DNA of 34,951 nt from an uncultured Bacteroidales bacterium (GCA_947303735.1 CAMYZD010000011.1:1-34951); one strand, 5' to 3'; shown: positions 1-9,758, counted from the first letter of the stretch. Translations and numbers: made by a program. The notes: a model not told the origin generated them from the sequence alone.

Positions 1-143
1 GCTGGAGCATCGATTATCTATTTTCTCTATTGGAAATTTGATGCGTTTGCCCTGACATTTTGTATGTTTTCTTTGTCTTTTTAGGAGGAAAAGTGTATTT
101 CTCGTCATTTCCACTTTTCTGCCCAGTCCCAATTATGATTGAT

Positions 144-170
144 CCTATTCTATCCTTAGGATAGAATAGG
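144..170. repeat. Perfect inverted repeat CCTATTCTATCC-TTA-GGATAGAATAGG (12-bp stem, 3-nt loop)
   Basis: Read directly; the second arm is the exact reverse complement of the first. Confidence 0.9.
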
Positions 171-209
171 TATATCCCTCGCATTGAAGTCTCTTTCATT
201 TTTACCATT

Positions 210-230
210 CACGCTGCCTATGGCGGCGTG
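210..230. repeat. Hairpin CACGCTGCC-TAT-GGCGGCGTG (9 bp with one G-T)
   Basis: Read directly. Confidence 0.8.
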
Positions 231-406
231 CTATACTATATCCGCAGATTCAATGTTTAGATTGATTGGTCATGCCTTTGCTTTGTATCGACTATGAATA
301 GGGGTGATGTCTATTGTAAAAAGTAAACTCTAATACTACTTCTTCGCTTTTGTATTCGATGTTGGAGCGAAGAAAAATCGAAGACGGAGCGGAGGTCGGC
401 CTTAGG

Positions 407-422
407 CACTGCTTCTGCAGTG
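407..422. repeat. Hairpin CACTGC-TTCT-GCAGTG
   Basis: Read directly; perfect 6-bp stem. Confidence 0.65.
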
Positions 423-930
423 AGGAAATATGATGAAATCTTGGAGCGCTGAGACCGAATTGTTAAATAGTCTTTAACATTGAGAATTGGATATATTGAT
501 TGAACAGAGTAGGAGGGGACAAATATTGATTTTTCTGGAATGGGTGAATTATGATGTTTTGTTGATTATTTAGGTGCAGAATCACGTAATAGTTATGCTA
601 TGGCTAAAGATACTTGGAGAATAAAAGAACGTGTTATTTTTGTAAAATAATCACATTATATATGTAAATACATTTGTAAATTATCGATAACAAATGTAAA
701 TATTATAGATGTAATACGAGAATATTTGTAATAATAAGAAAATAAGGAGATATAAATGTATTTGATTATAGTAGTATTATTAAAATCAGATAATTAACTA
801 ATATAATATAAACTATTAATTGAATAATTTCGCATTAATATTGATTTGGACTCTTATATATTTGTTATTATTCTGATAATGAACGATTATATATATAATA
901 ATATAAAGTATATCATTATAAATTAGTATG

Positions 931-1026
931 TGTACATTTGTAAGTTTACAAAAATAAATCAGAATATATCAAAATAATTATGTACTTTTGTGAATTATTT
1001 CTATGGTTTACTTTTGTAAATTTGTC
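931..1026 (+). promoter_or_regulatory. Cluster of TAnnTTTG (Bacteroidota -7-like) motifs upstream of the XRE gene
   Basis: gTACATTTGtaag, gTACTTTTGtgaa and tTACTTTTGtaaa within about 95 bp; a similar TACATTTGTAAAT lies near 669. Confidence 0.4.
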
Positions 1027-1337
1027 AAGTGAGAAAGATGTTTATGTTTTGGAAGTTTTTCTTTGGGTATACGTATTTAGATTGAGTGAGAGATTGTGCA
1101 AATATGGTGTGATTTGGGGTAAATTGGAATACAAGTTTCTTTTCGTTCTAGAGCGATAGGTTGGAGTTAGATGTCGAATAGCGCAAGGAGATTGGGTTGT
1201 TGCAAGGAAAGGTAATAAAGGTGTTAGTTGTGATTATGGTGAGTTTTATTAATCAAGAATTAGAGAATTTAAGATTTTAAAGTGATGGATGAGATGTAGA
1301 TTACTATTTTGAATTTTTCGATATACTCTAATATATA

Positions 1338-1976
1338 ATGTATCAATATATGGTAGACCGTATCAATTTATTGCTAAAGGCAAAGAATGTTACAGCAAGG
1401 CAGTTTGCCGAAGAAATCGGGATTCAACCCAGCGGCATGTCGCATATTCTGTCGGGGAGGAATAATCCGAGTTTGGATTTCGTCATGAAAGTAATCAAGC
1501 GTTGGCCAGAAGTGAATATTAATTGGTTGATGTTTGGGATGGGGGAGATGTATGCCAGCGTGCCTTTGAATGCGCCTGAAAGGAAAAATCGTGACGCCGA
1601 GGCTCCTGTATCGAAGGGTGAGGCAGAGCAATTTGACCTGTTCTCGTCGCAAGAAAGGCCAGAAGTAGCGCCTACAGTGAGTGATAAACAACCTTCCGAA
1701 GTCGCTCCTGTCCAGCAGCCCACGCCTTCGGCTGCCAAGGCAGTCTCCCCCAAAGTTGAATCGCCTATTATGCCCACAAGCGAGGCCAAGCCTACCTCGT
1801 CTCCCATGCCTGCACAAAAAGAACAGGTGGTCCACGAGGGGCAAAGCACTGATAATTCGACAGAAGCACCAATATTGGTCTCTGACCCTTCGCATCCGAT
1901 GCCAAAGAAGAAGAAAGTAGTGAAGATGATTGTGATGTATGACGACCATTCTTTCGCTGAATATTATCCCGAATAG
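1338..1976 (+). CDS. XRE-family helix-turn-helix protein with a long Pro/Ser/Ala-rich tail and basic C-terminus
   Basis: N-terminus RINLLLKAKNVTARQFAEEIGIQPSGMSHILSGRNNPSLDFVMKVIKRWP fits an XRE/Cro HTH; C-terminus PKKKKVVKMIVMYDDHSFAEYYPE. Confidence 0.85.
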   Translation: MYQYMVDRINLLLKAKNVTARQFAEEIGIQPSGMSHILSGRNNPSLDFVMKVIKRWPEVNINWLMFGMGEMYASVPLNAPERKNRDAEAPVSKGEAEQFDLFSSQERPEVAPTVSDKQPSEVAPVQQPTPSAAKAVSPKVESPIMPTSEAKPTSSPMPAQKEQVVHEGQSTDNSTEAPILVSDPSHPMPKKKKVVKMIVMYDDHSFAEYYPE

Positions 1977-2013
1977 GCTGTGATTGTAGTCGTTCGGTCG
2001 GTGAAGAAAAGTT

Positions 2014-2048
2014 TTTTTTGTTGATTGAAAAAAAAAGTGTATCTTTGC
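2014..2048 (+). promoter_or_regulatory. Putative promoter for tRNA-Met: TTTTTTG upstream and TATCTTTG (-7)
   Basis: TATCTTTG at 2040-2047 matches TAnnTTTG, about 26 bp before the tRNA. Confidence 0.65.
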
Positions 2049-2073
2049 AACCGATTTCAAAAAGCAGAAATCT

Positions 2074-2147
2074 GGTCCCATAGCTCAGTCGGTTAGAGCA
2101 ACTGACTCATAATCAGTGGGTCCTTGGTTCGAGCCCAAGTGGGACCA
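2074..2147 (+). tRNA. tRNA with anticodon CAT, probably elongator tRNA-Met
   Basis: Cloverleaf: acceptor GGTCCCA/TGGGACC, D-arm GCTC..GAGC, anticodon stem ACTGA/TCAGT with loop CTCATAA (anticodon 2108-2110), T-arm with GGTTCGAGCC. Confidence 0.92.
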
Positions 2148-2179
2148 CTTTTTTTTATAATCTTAAAAGAATAAATACT

Positions 2180-3193
2180 ATGAATATAGATTGGCAAAAC
2201 CTACCCTTCGGTTACGTAAAAACCGATTATAACGTACGCTGCTACTTCCGCAACGGCGAATGGGGCGAGATTGAAGTTTCGTCTGACGAGACCATCAACA
2301 TCCACATGGCTGCCTCGAGCCTTCACTATGGCCAGGAAGCTTTTGAGGGTTTGAAGGCTTATCGCTGCAAGGATGGTAAGATCCGCATCTTCCGCCCCGA
2401 AGCCAATGCCGAGCGTCTGCAGAGCACTTGCCGTGGCATTATGATGCCTGAGCTCTCCACCGAGAAGTTTGTAGAGATGTGCAAGAAGGTCATCAAGCTC
2501 AATGAGAAGTTTATTCCTCCGTACGGAACGGGTGCCAGCCTGTATCTGCGTCCCCTGCTGATCGGTACGGGTATTACCGTGGGTGTGAAACCTGCCAACG
2601 AGTATCTGTTCCTCATCTTTGTCACCCCCGTGGGACCTTATTTCAAGGGCGGTTTCAAGGCTAACCCCTATGTGATCACTCGCGACTACGACCGCAGCGC
2701 TCCTCTGGGTACTGGTAAATATAAGGTGGGCGGCAACTATGCAGCCAGCTTGAAGGCTCACACCGAGGCTTGCCACGGTGGCCAGTATGCTTGCGAGTTC
2801 TATCTGGATGCCAAGGAAAAGAAATATGTCGACGAGGCTGGTGCTGCCAACTTCTTCGGTATTAAGAATGACACCTATATCACTCCTAAGTCAACTTCTA
2901 TTCTGCCCTCCATCACCAACAAGAGCCTTATGCAGTTGGCCGAGGACCTTGGCATGAAGGTTGAGCGCCGTCCTATCGACGTTGAAGAGTTGGCCGAATT
3001 CCAGGAAGCTGGTGCTTGCGGTACCGCTGCCGTTATCAGCCCCATCGAGCGTCTCGACGACCCCGCCACTGGCAAGAGCTATGTCTTTGGCAAAGAGCCG
3101 GGTCCCTGGAGCACGAAGCTGTACAATGCACTCCGCGCCATCCAGCTGGGCGAAGCCGAGGATGTTCATCATTGGAACACCGTCATGGACTAA
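2180..3193 (+). CDS. ilvE: Branched-chain amino acid aminotransferase
   Basis: SSLHYGQEAFEGLKAYR, GTGKYKVGGNYAASL, YVDEAGAANFF; class IV PLP aminotransferase. Confidence 0.92.
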   Translation: MNIDWQNLPFGYVKTDYNVRCYFRNGEWGEIEVSSDETINIHMAASSLHYGQEAFEGLKAYRCKDGKIRIFRPEANAERLQSTCRGIMMPELSTEKFVEMCKKVIKLNEKFIPPYGTGASLYLRPLLIGTGITVGVKPANEYLFLIFVTPVGPYFKGGFKANPYVITRDYDRSAPLGTGKYKVGGNYAASLKAHTEACHGGQYACEFYLDAKEKKYVDEAGAANFFGIKNDTYITPKSTSILPSITNKSLMQLAEDLGMKVERRPIDVEELAEFQEAGACGTAAVISPIERLDDPATGKSYVFGKEPGPWSTKLYNALRAIQLGEAEDVHHWNTVMD

Positions 3194-3222
3194 GTAACTA
3201 GTTGAGATCAAAGATATCTCAC

Positions 3223-3253
3223 AATCCCGCGACCGCAAGGTTGCGGGATTTTT
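3223..3253 (+). terminator. Rho-independent terminator of ilvE
   Basis: AATCCCGCGACC-GCAA-GGTTGCGGGATT followed by TTT; GNRA-type loop. Confidence 0.8.
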
Positions 3254-3268
3254 GTTTGTGGCTATGAT

Positions 3269-3299
3269 AAAAAAAAGAGCCGCCCACTTGGGCGGCTCT
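3269..3299 (-). terminator. Rho-independent terminator of the crt-hbd unit
   Basis: AGAGCCGCCC-ACTT-GGGCGGCTCT; on the minus strand it is followed by a T tract. Confidence 0.85.
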
Positions 3300-3307
3300 C
3301 GATTTGT

Positions 3308-4144
3308 TTAATATTTGTAGAAGCCTTCGCCGGTTTTGCGGCCGAGGAGGCCGGCGCGGACCATCTTGCGGAGTAGGGGATGGGGACGGTATTTGGGATC
3401 GCCAAATTCCTTGTAGAGGACTTCCATGATGGCGAGGTTGACATCGTTGCCGATAAGGTCGGCCAAAGCCAGCGGACCCATGGGGTGGTTGGCACCGAGC
3501 ATCATGCATTTGTCGATGTCTTCGGCGGTGGCGATGCCGTCGGCCAGGATGCCCACAGCCTCGTTAATCATGGGTATGAGGATGCGGTTGACCACGAAGC
3601 CAGGAGCCTCGTTGACCTCGACGGGGGTCTTCCCCACGGAGGTGGCAAGATCGACGATAGTCTTGCAGACTTCGGCGGAAGTCAGCTGGCCTTTGATGAC
3701 CTCGACGAGAGCCATGCGGTCGGCGGGGTTGAAGAAGTGCATGCCGATGAATTGGGCGGGACGGCTCGTGCAGGCAGCGATCTCGGTGATCGACAGCGAG
3801 GACGAGTTGGTGGCGAAGACGGTCTCGGGCTTGCAGATCTTGTCAAGCTCCATGAAGACGTCTTTCTTCAGTTGCATCTCCTCGACGGCGGCCTCGATGA
3901 CGAGGTCGGCATCGGCGAAGGTGGCGTAGTCGGTGGTGGTGGTGATGTTGGCGAGCAGGGCGTCGACGGCCTCCTGGGTCATCTTGCCTTTCTCGACGAG
4001 TTTGGCATAGGATTTAGCAATGGAGCCCATGGCCTTGTCGATGCTGGCCTGGGATCTACTTTTCATGACGACGGGCATCTTAGCGGCAAAGGCCTTGACA
4101 ATGCCTTTAGCCATGGTGCCGGTTCCAATAACGCAAATTTTCAT
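3308..4144 (-). CDS. hbd: 3-hydroxybutyryl-CoA dehydrogenase
   Basis: [77 protein letters not shown]. Confidence 0.92.
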   Translation of the reverse strand: MKICVIGTGTMAKGIVKAFAAKMPVVMKSRSQASIDKAMGSIAKSYAKLVEKGKMTQEAVDALLANITTTTDYATFADADLVIEAAVEEMQLKKDVFMELDKICKPETVFATNSSSLSITEIAACTSRPAQFIGMHFFNPADRMALVEVIKGQLTSAEVCKTIVDLATSVGKTPVEVNEAPGFVVNRILIPMINEAVGILADGIATAEDIDKCMMLGANHPMGPLALADLIGNDVNLAIMEVLYKEFGDPKYRPHPLLRKMVRAGLLGRKTGEGFYKY

Positions 4145-4184
4145 GGTATAGAGTTTTTAGTTTGGTATTATATGAATGAAATAG

Positions 4185-4958
4185 TTATTTTCCTTGGAAG
4201 GTGCATTTATCCTTGTTGAGGAAGGCTTTCATGCCGTTCTTCTGGTCTTCGGTGGCGAAGCATTTGCCGAAATAGCGACTCTCGAAGGCGATGGCTTCAT
4301 CGGCAGGGAGGTCGTACTCTTCGTTGATGCATTTCTTGGCATAGGCGACAGCCAGAGGGGCGTTGTTGCAGATGCTCTCGGCCAGCTGCATGGCGGCGGG
4401 CATGAGGTCGGCAGGTTCGTAGACGGCATTGACCAGGCCGATGCGCAGGGCTTCGTCGGCCTTGATGGGTTTGCCAGTGAAGATGAGTTGCTTGGCGATG
4501 CCCATGCCTACGAGTTTGGCCAGGCGGTAGGTGCCGCTGAAGCCGGGGATAATGCCTAGGCCGACTTCGGGTTGGCCGAAGCGGGCATTGGAAGAGCAGA
4601 TGCGGATGTCGCACGACATGGCGAGTTCGCATCCTCCGCCGAGGGCAAATCCGTTGACGGCGGCGATAACAGGGATGTTCAAGGTCTCAATCTTGCGAAA
4701 TACGTCGGCACCGCGTTTGCCGAAGGCAAATCCCTCGTTTTCTTGAAGGTTAGCCATCTCACTGATGTCGGCACCCGCCACAAAAGACTTTTCGCCATCG
4801 CCCGTAATAATGAGGACACGGGTAGAGGGGTTGAGGTTGTCGAGGGCGGTATTGATTTCGCCTAAGATAGTGCTATTAAGAGCATTGAGCGACTTGGGGG
4901 CGGAGATGGTCAGCGTGGTGACAGCTCCGTTTTGTTCAATCTTTAGAAAATCGTACAT
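4185..4958 (-). CDS. Enoyl-CoA hydratase/crotonase
   Basis: FVAGADISEM, NGFALGGGCELAMSCDIRI, FGQPEVGLGIIPGFSGTYRL. Start set at MYDFLKIEQNG (4958), not the longest ORF start. Confidence 0.92.
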   Translation of the reverse strand: MYDFLKIEQNGAVTTLTISAPKSLNALNSTILGEINTALDNLNPSTRVLIITGDGEKSFVAGADISEMANLQENEGFAFGKRGADVFRKIETLNIPVIAAVNGFALGGGCELAMSCDIRICSSNARFGQPEVGLGIIPGFSGTYRLAKLVGMGIAKQLIFTGKPIKADEALRIGLVNAVYEPADLMPAAMQLAESICNNAPLAVAYAKKCINEEYDLPADEAIAFESRYFGKCFATEDQKNGMKAFLNKDKCTFQGK

Positions 4959-4988
4959 GGTGATGCGATATTGTATTATTTGAGTTTG

Positions 4989-4996
4989 CAAATGTA
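4989..4996 (-). promoter_or_regulatory. -7 element TACATTTG for the crotonase gene
   Basis: Plus-strand CAAATGTA; about 31 bp upstream of the start codon. Confidence 0.6.
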
Positions 4997-5058
4997 CGAT
5001 TTTTTTATGGATTAGTGAAAAAATAATAGAAAAAAGTGTAGATATCAAAAATAAGTTG

Positions 5059-5066
5059 TATTTTTG
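5059..5066 (+). promoter_or_regulatory. -7 element TATTTTTG for the TM1266-hydG unit
   Basis: Matches TAnnTTTG, about 50 bp upstream of the start codon. Confidence 0.6.
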
Positions 5067-5116
5067 CAAAGTCAAATAAGGAGAAATATTCGTCTAACCC
5101 AAAAGCCTAACACCTG

Positions 5117-5368
5117 ATGGAGAAGAGAATAGGAACAGTAACTATACTAATATCAGACCGTAGTAAGTCTGCGGAAATCAACACCATTATTTCGGAGTAC
5201 TCCGACCTTGTGCTGTGTCGCCAAGGCCTTCCTTTTCACGACCGTCCCGTGGCGGTTATTTCGCTGATTGTGGAAGGACAGCCTGACCGGATCAATGCCC
5301 TCACAGGCAAGCTGGGCCGGCTGGAAGGTGTGGAAACGAAAGCTATTTTGACCAAGAATAATTATTAA
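5117..5368 (+). CDS. TM1266-family [FeFe]-hydrogenase system regulator-like protein
   Basis: 83 aa, RIGTVTILISDRSKSAEINTIISEYSDLVLCRQGLPFHDRPVAVISLIVEG; immediately upstream of hydG. Confidence 0.8.
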   Translation: MEKRIGTVTILISDRSKSAEINTIISEYSDLVLCRQGLPFHDRPVAVISLIVEGQPDRINALTGKLGRLEGVETKAILTKNNY

Positions 5369-5380
5369 TCCATTAATCAT

Positions 5381-6811
5381 ATGAGACATCAAAACTTTAT
5401 AGACCGCGACAAGTTGTACGGCATGCTTGACAACAATGCCCCGACAGAGTCGCAACTGAACGACATCCTCAACAAGGCCCGCAAACTCAAAGGCCTCAAT
5501 CTTGAAGATGTGGCAAAACTCCTCTGCGTTGAAGACGAGGCCGACATACAGAAGATACTTGACACCGCCGAGTATTGCAAGGACGAGATTTATGGCCGTC
5601 GCTTGGTACTTTTTGCCCCAATCTATACCGGCAATGCCTGTGTGAACAACTGTGTTTATTGTGGTTTCCGTCGTGACAACAAAGCTTTGAAACGCAAAAT
5701 CCTCACTTTGGACGAGATCGAGACCGAAACCCTCCACCTGCTGAGAATGGGACACAAGCGTGCCCTGCTCATCTGTGGTGAGAGTCCGCGCAACGATGCC
5801 AACTATATGGTCGAGGCCATTCGTCGTTGCTATGCTGCCAAAGACGAGAAAGGCAGCACCATTCGCCGTATCAATGTGGAGCTGGCACCTATGAGCGTTG
5901 AGGATTATGCCAAGCTAAAGGCCGAGCGTATTGGGACCTACGTCTGCTTCCAGGAGACTTACGACCCTGTCGAATACGCCAAGTTCCACCCTGCAGGCAC
6001 CCCTAAGGCCGACTATCTGTACCGCCTCACCTGTATGGACCGTGCCCAGGAGGGAGGAATCAACGACGTGGGTATCGGTGTCCTTTTCGGTCTTGTAGAC
6101 TATCGCTTTGAGATACTTGCCCTTATGGAGCATGCCCGTCATCTTGAAGAAGACTATGGCTGTGGCCCCCACACCGTCAGTTTCCCCCGCATTGAGCCTG
6201 CAGAAGGTACTCCTTTCAGCTTGCCGGAGAACATACCGCACCCTGTGAGCGACAAGGACTTTATGAAAATCATCTCTATCATCCGCATCGCCATGCCCTA
6301 TACGGGTATCATTATCAGTACCCGCGAACGTCCAGAGATGCGCGACAAGTTGGTCAAATACGGTGTCAGCCAGATTTCTGCCGCTTCAGAGACCAACCCT
6401 GGCGGTTACGACGAGGAAGGTGACAATACGGCTGCCAAGCCTTATGAGAAGACAGGTACTACCGGTGCGCAGTTCACTCTTGGCGACCACCGTTCGCTCG
6501 ACGAGGTCATCAGCATGATGATTGATGGCGGATACATACCTAGTTTCTGCACAGGTTGTTATCGTAAGGGCCGCGTGGGTGCCGACTTTATGGACCTCGC
6601 CAAGCCTGGCCTCATTAAGGAGTTCTGCAAACCCAATGCCATGTTCACTTTCCGCGAGTATCTTGAGGACTATGCCAGTCCCGAGACCAAGGCCAAAGGG
6701 TTGGAATTGTTGAAGAAACTGACTCAGACCTTCAGTAAGGAAGATCTCAAGAAGCGTGTAGAAGGCAATCTCTGTAAGATTGGTGAAGGCGAGAGAGACC
6801 TGTATTTCTAG
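5381..6811 (+). CDS. hydG: [FeFe] hydrogenase H-cluster radical SAM maturase HydG
   Basis: CVNNCVYC (CX3CX2C radical SAM) and C-terminal CTGCYRKGRVGADFMDLAKPGLIKEFC (CX2CX22C), the HydG auxiliary cluster motif. Confidence 0.95.
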   Translation: MRHQNFIDRDKLYGMLDNNAPTESQLNDILNKARKLKGLNLEDVAKLLCVEDEADIQKILDTAEYCKDEIYGRRLVLFAPIYTGNACVNNCVYCGFRRDNKALKRKILTLDEIETETLHLLRMGHKRALLICGESPRNDANYMVEAIRRCYAAKDEKGSTIRRINVELAPMSVEDYAKLKAERIGTYVCFQETYDPVEYAKFHPAGTPKADYLYRLTCMDRAQEGGINDVGIGVLFGLVDYRFEILALMEHARHLEEDYGCGPHTVSFPRIEPAEGTPFSLPENIPHPVSDKDFMKIISIIRIAMPYTGIIISTRERPEMRDKLVKYGVSQISAASETNPGGYDEEGDNTAAKPYEKTGTTGAQFTLGDHRSLDEVISMMIDGGYIPSFCTGCYRKGRVGADFMDLAKPGLIKEFCKPNAMFTFREYLEDYASPETKAKGLELLKKLTQTFSKEDLKKRVEGNLCKIGEGERDLYF

Positions 6812-6830
6812 TAGATAATACATATACATA

Positions 6831-6866
6831 AAAAAGAGTGGTTGCTTATAGGCAATCACTCTTTTT
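6831..6866. terminator. Bidirectional terminator between hydG and clpC
   Basis: AAAAAGAGTGGTTGC...GCAATCACTCTTTTT. Confidence 0.85.
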
Positions 6867-6884
6867 GTATTATGGCTGATAGGG

Positions 6885-9524
6885 TCAGACTTCAGAAGGG
6901 AGGGGTAGGGAAGAGGACAGCTCTGCCTCCAACTGTTGGCTGGTAGCCCCATTCTCTATGTGGAATGTGAGTTTCTGATCTTCATTCTCATTGTCCTCGG
7001 TGGTGGTGATGTGGATTGTATCACCAGGAAGGATGTCGGCCTTGATGATCTCATCGGCAAGGTCGTCCTCAATGTAGTGCTGAATAGCTCTTTTAAGCGG
7101 GCGAGCACCGTATTGTTCGTCCCAGCCTTTCTTGAGGATAAAATCTTTCGCCTTGTCGTCGATGTCGATACCATAGCCCATACCTTTTACACGCTTAAAG
7201 AGTCCCTTCAGTTCGATATCTATAATCTTGTGTATGTCAGCACGCTTAAGACTATTGAAAAATACGACATCATCGATTCTGTTTAGAAACTCGGGGGCGA
7301 ACTTTTTCTTCATTTCCTTCTCAATGACCGACCTCTCAAGAGAGTTGCGTTCTGCCTCGCGAGCAGCCGTGTTGAATCCGACACCTGTGCCGAAATCCTT
7401 GAGTTGGCGGGTACCGATATTGGAAGTCATAATAATGATAGTGTTCTTGAAGTCGACCTTACGACCCAAACCATCGGTCAGTTGGCCGTCGTCGAGCACT
7501 TGTAGCAGTACATTGAACACATCGGGGTGCGCCTTCTCGATTTCGTCCAAGAGGATGATAGAGTAGGGTTTGCGGCGTACTTTCTCGGTGAGTTGTCCGC
7601 CCTCCTCATAACCCACGTATCCCGGAGGTGCTCCGATAAGCCTAGAGACGGCGAATTTCTCCATGTATTCGCTCATATCGATGCGTATCATATTAGCTTC
7701 GCTGTCGAACAGGTATTTGGCGAGCACCTTGGTGAGGTAGGTCTTTCCCACGCCTGTAGGGCCAACAAAGATGAATGAGCCGATAGGACGGTTGGGGTCC
7801 TTGAGGCCAGCACGGTTGCGCCGGATGGCTTTCGATATTTGGCGGACAGCCTCGTCCTGCCCAACCACAGAGCCTTGCAGCTCGCTCTCCATGACGAGCA
7901 GTCGAGAGCTTTCGTTCTCGGCGATGCGCTGTACGGGCACTCCTGTCATCATGGCAACCACTTCGGCCACGTCTTGGTCGGTCACAGGGATGTGCTTGTC
8001 GCGTTCCTCTTTTTCCCAAAGTTCCATGCGCTCTTTCAGCCGTTCGCGTAGTTGGCGCTCTTGGTCGCGGTACTCGGCCGCTTCGTTGTACATCTTCTTA
8101 GATAGTACCGATATCTTCTGCTGTTCAGCTTTAGCTATTTCTTTTTCTAACAGCATGATATCTTCTGGCACTTCAACATGTGCTATACGTACTCGGGCAC
8201 CTGCTTCATCAAGAGCATCGATAGCCTTGTCGGGCAGAAGGCGGTCGCTCACATACCTCTCAGTTAGAGTTACGCAAGCCTTGAGAGCGTCATCGGTGTA
8301 TTGAACAAGATGGTGTTCCTCGTACTTTTCTTTGATATTTTTGAGGATGGCAAGAGTTTCTTCGGGAGTGGTGGCCTCGACCAACACCTTCTGGAATCGG
8401 CGCTCTAATGCACCATCTTTCTCAATAAATTGGCGATATTCATCGAGAGTGGTGGTGCCGATGCACTGTATCTCACCTCTAGCCAAGGCGGGTTTGAACA
8501 TGTTGGAAGCATCAAGAGAGCCGCTGGCACTGCCCGCGCCGACGATAGTGTGTATCTCGTCGATAAAGAGGATGATGTCAGGATTCTTTTCCAGCTCGTT
8601 AAGTACGGCTTTCATTCGTTCCTCAAACTGGCCACGGTATTTGGTGCCCGCGACAAGAGAAGCCAGGTCGAGCGAGATGACGCGCTTGTCGAAAAGAGTG
8701 CGTGGCACACGACCTTCTACAATTCTGATTGCCAGGCCTTCTGCAATGGCACTTTTGCCCACGCCCGGCTCGCCTATCAGGACGGGGTTGTTCTTCTTGC
8801 GTCGAGATAGGATTTGGGCAATGCGTTCGAGTTCTTTCTCTCTTCCCACAATGGGGTCGAGTTTGCCTTCGTGGGCCAGTTGCGTGAGGTCGCGACCAAA
8901 ATTTTCTAGGGCAGGTGTTTTGCCGTCGGACTTGGGGTTGTTGGATGAACTGTAGCGGCCAGAAGGGTGAGGGGTATCGTCGTCTGGGTCGGCGTAGGGG
9001 TCGTCGTTGTCGTCTTCGCTAGTTTGAGCCCGGAAGTCGGGTAGGGGAGTGTTGAAGTCGGTAGAAGGAGTCGAGGGGGGCAGAGAACCTTGCTGTTTCA
9101 GGTATTTGAAACAAGAGTCGAGGTTGACGTTCTGTTGATTGAGTAGGTGAGATACTAGATTATCCTTCTCTTGCAGTATGGCTAAAAGGATGTGGATAGT
9201 GTGAATCTCTTTGGATTTCAGTCGGGTACTTTCGAGAAAACTGAGACGGAGGATTTTTTCACATTGACGCAGCATGGGTATCTCGCTGTCGCTATTGTAG
9301 CGGATATCGCTGTCCATCTGTCCGATAGTGGTTTCGATACGCGACTTGATAGAATGTAGATCTACCTCCATGTTGAGTAGCATCTGTACGGCAGAACAAT
9401 CCTTCTCGCGAAGAATGCCGAGAAAGAGATGTTCGACTCCAATTGCCCCGTTTTTCAAGCGGATAGCCTCGTCACGGCTATTGCTGAGGGCCTGTTGTGC
9501 GTGTGGTGTTAGCTTGGGTTCCAT
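6885..9524 (-). CDS. clpC: ATP-dependent Clp protease ATP-binding subunit ClpC
   Basis: N-terminal Clp repeats; two AAA+ modules ([64 protein letters not shown]). Confidence 0.93.
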   Translation of the reverse strand: MEPKLTPHAQQALSNSRDEAIRLKNGAIGVEHLFLGILREKDCSAVQMLLNMEVDLHSIKSRIETTIGQMDSDIRYNSDSEIPMLRQCEKILRLSFLESTRLKSKEIHTIHILLAILQEKDNLVSHLLNQQNVNLDSCFKYLKQQGSLPPSTPSTDFNTPLPDFRAQTSEDDNDDPYADPDDDTPHPSGRYSSSNNPKSDGKTPALENFGRDLTQLAHEGKLDPIVGREKELERIAQILSRRKKNNPVLIGEPGVGKSAIAEGLAIRIVEGRVPRTLFDKRVISLDLASLVAGTKYRGQFEERMKAVLNELEKNPDIILFIDEIHTIVGAGSASGSLDASNMFKPALARGEIQCIGTTTLDEYRQFIEKDGALERRFQKVLVEATTPEETLAILKNIKEKYEEHHLVQYTDDALKACVTLTERYVSDRLLPDKAIDALDEAGARVRIAHVEVPEDIMLLEKEIAKAEQQKISVLSKKMYNEAAEYRDQERQLRERLKERMELWEKEERDKHIPVTDQDVAEVVAMMTGVPVQRIAENESSRLLVMESELQGSVVGQDEAVRQISKAIRRNRAGLKDPNRPIGSFIFVGPTGVGKTYLTKVLAKYLFDSEANMIRIDMSEYMEKFAVSRLIGAPPGYVGYEEGGQLTEKVRRKPYSIILLDEIEKAHPDVFNVLLQVLDDGQLTDGLGRKVDFKNTIIIMTSNIGTRQLKDFGTGVGFNTAAREAERNSLERSVIEKEMKKKFAPEFLNRIDDVVFFNSLKRADIHKIIDIELKGLFKRVKGMGYGIDIDDKAKDFILKKGWDEQYGARPLKRAIQHYIEDDLADEIIKADILPGDTIHITTTEDNENEDQKLTFHIENGATSQQLEAELSSSLPLPSEV

Positions 9525-9543
9525 ATATCTTATTTAGCAAATG

Positions 9544-9551
9544 CAAAAGTA
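9544..9551 (-). promoter_or_regulatory. -7 element TACTTTTG for clpC
   Basis: Plus-strand CAAAAGTA upstream of the clpC start. Confidence 0.55.
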
Positions 9552-9750
9552 CTACTATTTGAGGGAATAGATTGTGATGGCTTTACAATGTTTTCAACAA
9601 GTTGAGGTTGAAATCCGTCACAATACACTTAAGAGTTGGCCTCCTAGTGTGTTGCATTTTGTATATATTTGTAATATAATGTGTTGTGTATGGGTGATAA
9701 AATGTGGAAAAAGCGTTTAGAAAAAAGGCTGTTATGTAAAAAAAAAAACG

Positions 9751-9758
9751 TATCTTTG
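9751..9758 (+). promoter_or_regulatory. -7 element TATCTTTG for gyrA
   Basis: Matches TAnnTTTG, upstream of gyrA. Confidence 0.6.

Noticed and set aside
14-208. Minus-strand 64-aa ORF
   Set aside because: No recognisable motif and it spans the 144-170 palindrome; probably chance.
1338-1976. XRE protein as a prophage repressor next to a tRNA integration site
   Set aside because: No integrase, phage structural genes or att-like duplication of the tRNA end in the window.
1374-2081. 235-aa minus-strand ORF opposite the XRE gene
   Set aside because: Shadow ORF with Arg/His/Cys-rich composition; it also runs into the tRNA region.
2074-2147. tRNA-Ile2 (lysidine-modified CAT)
   Set aside because: Sequence looks closer to elongator tRNA-Met; covariance models (tRNAscan-SE) would decide.
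3380-4219. 279-aa plus-strand ORF opposite hbd
   Set aside because: Gly/Asp/Val-rich antisense shadow of a GC-biased gene; no family resemblance.
5153-5755. 200-aa minus-strand ORF across TM1266/hydG
   Set aside because: Antisense to two well-supported genes.
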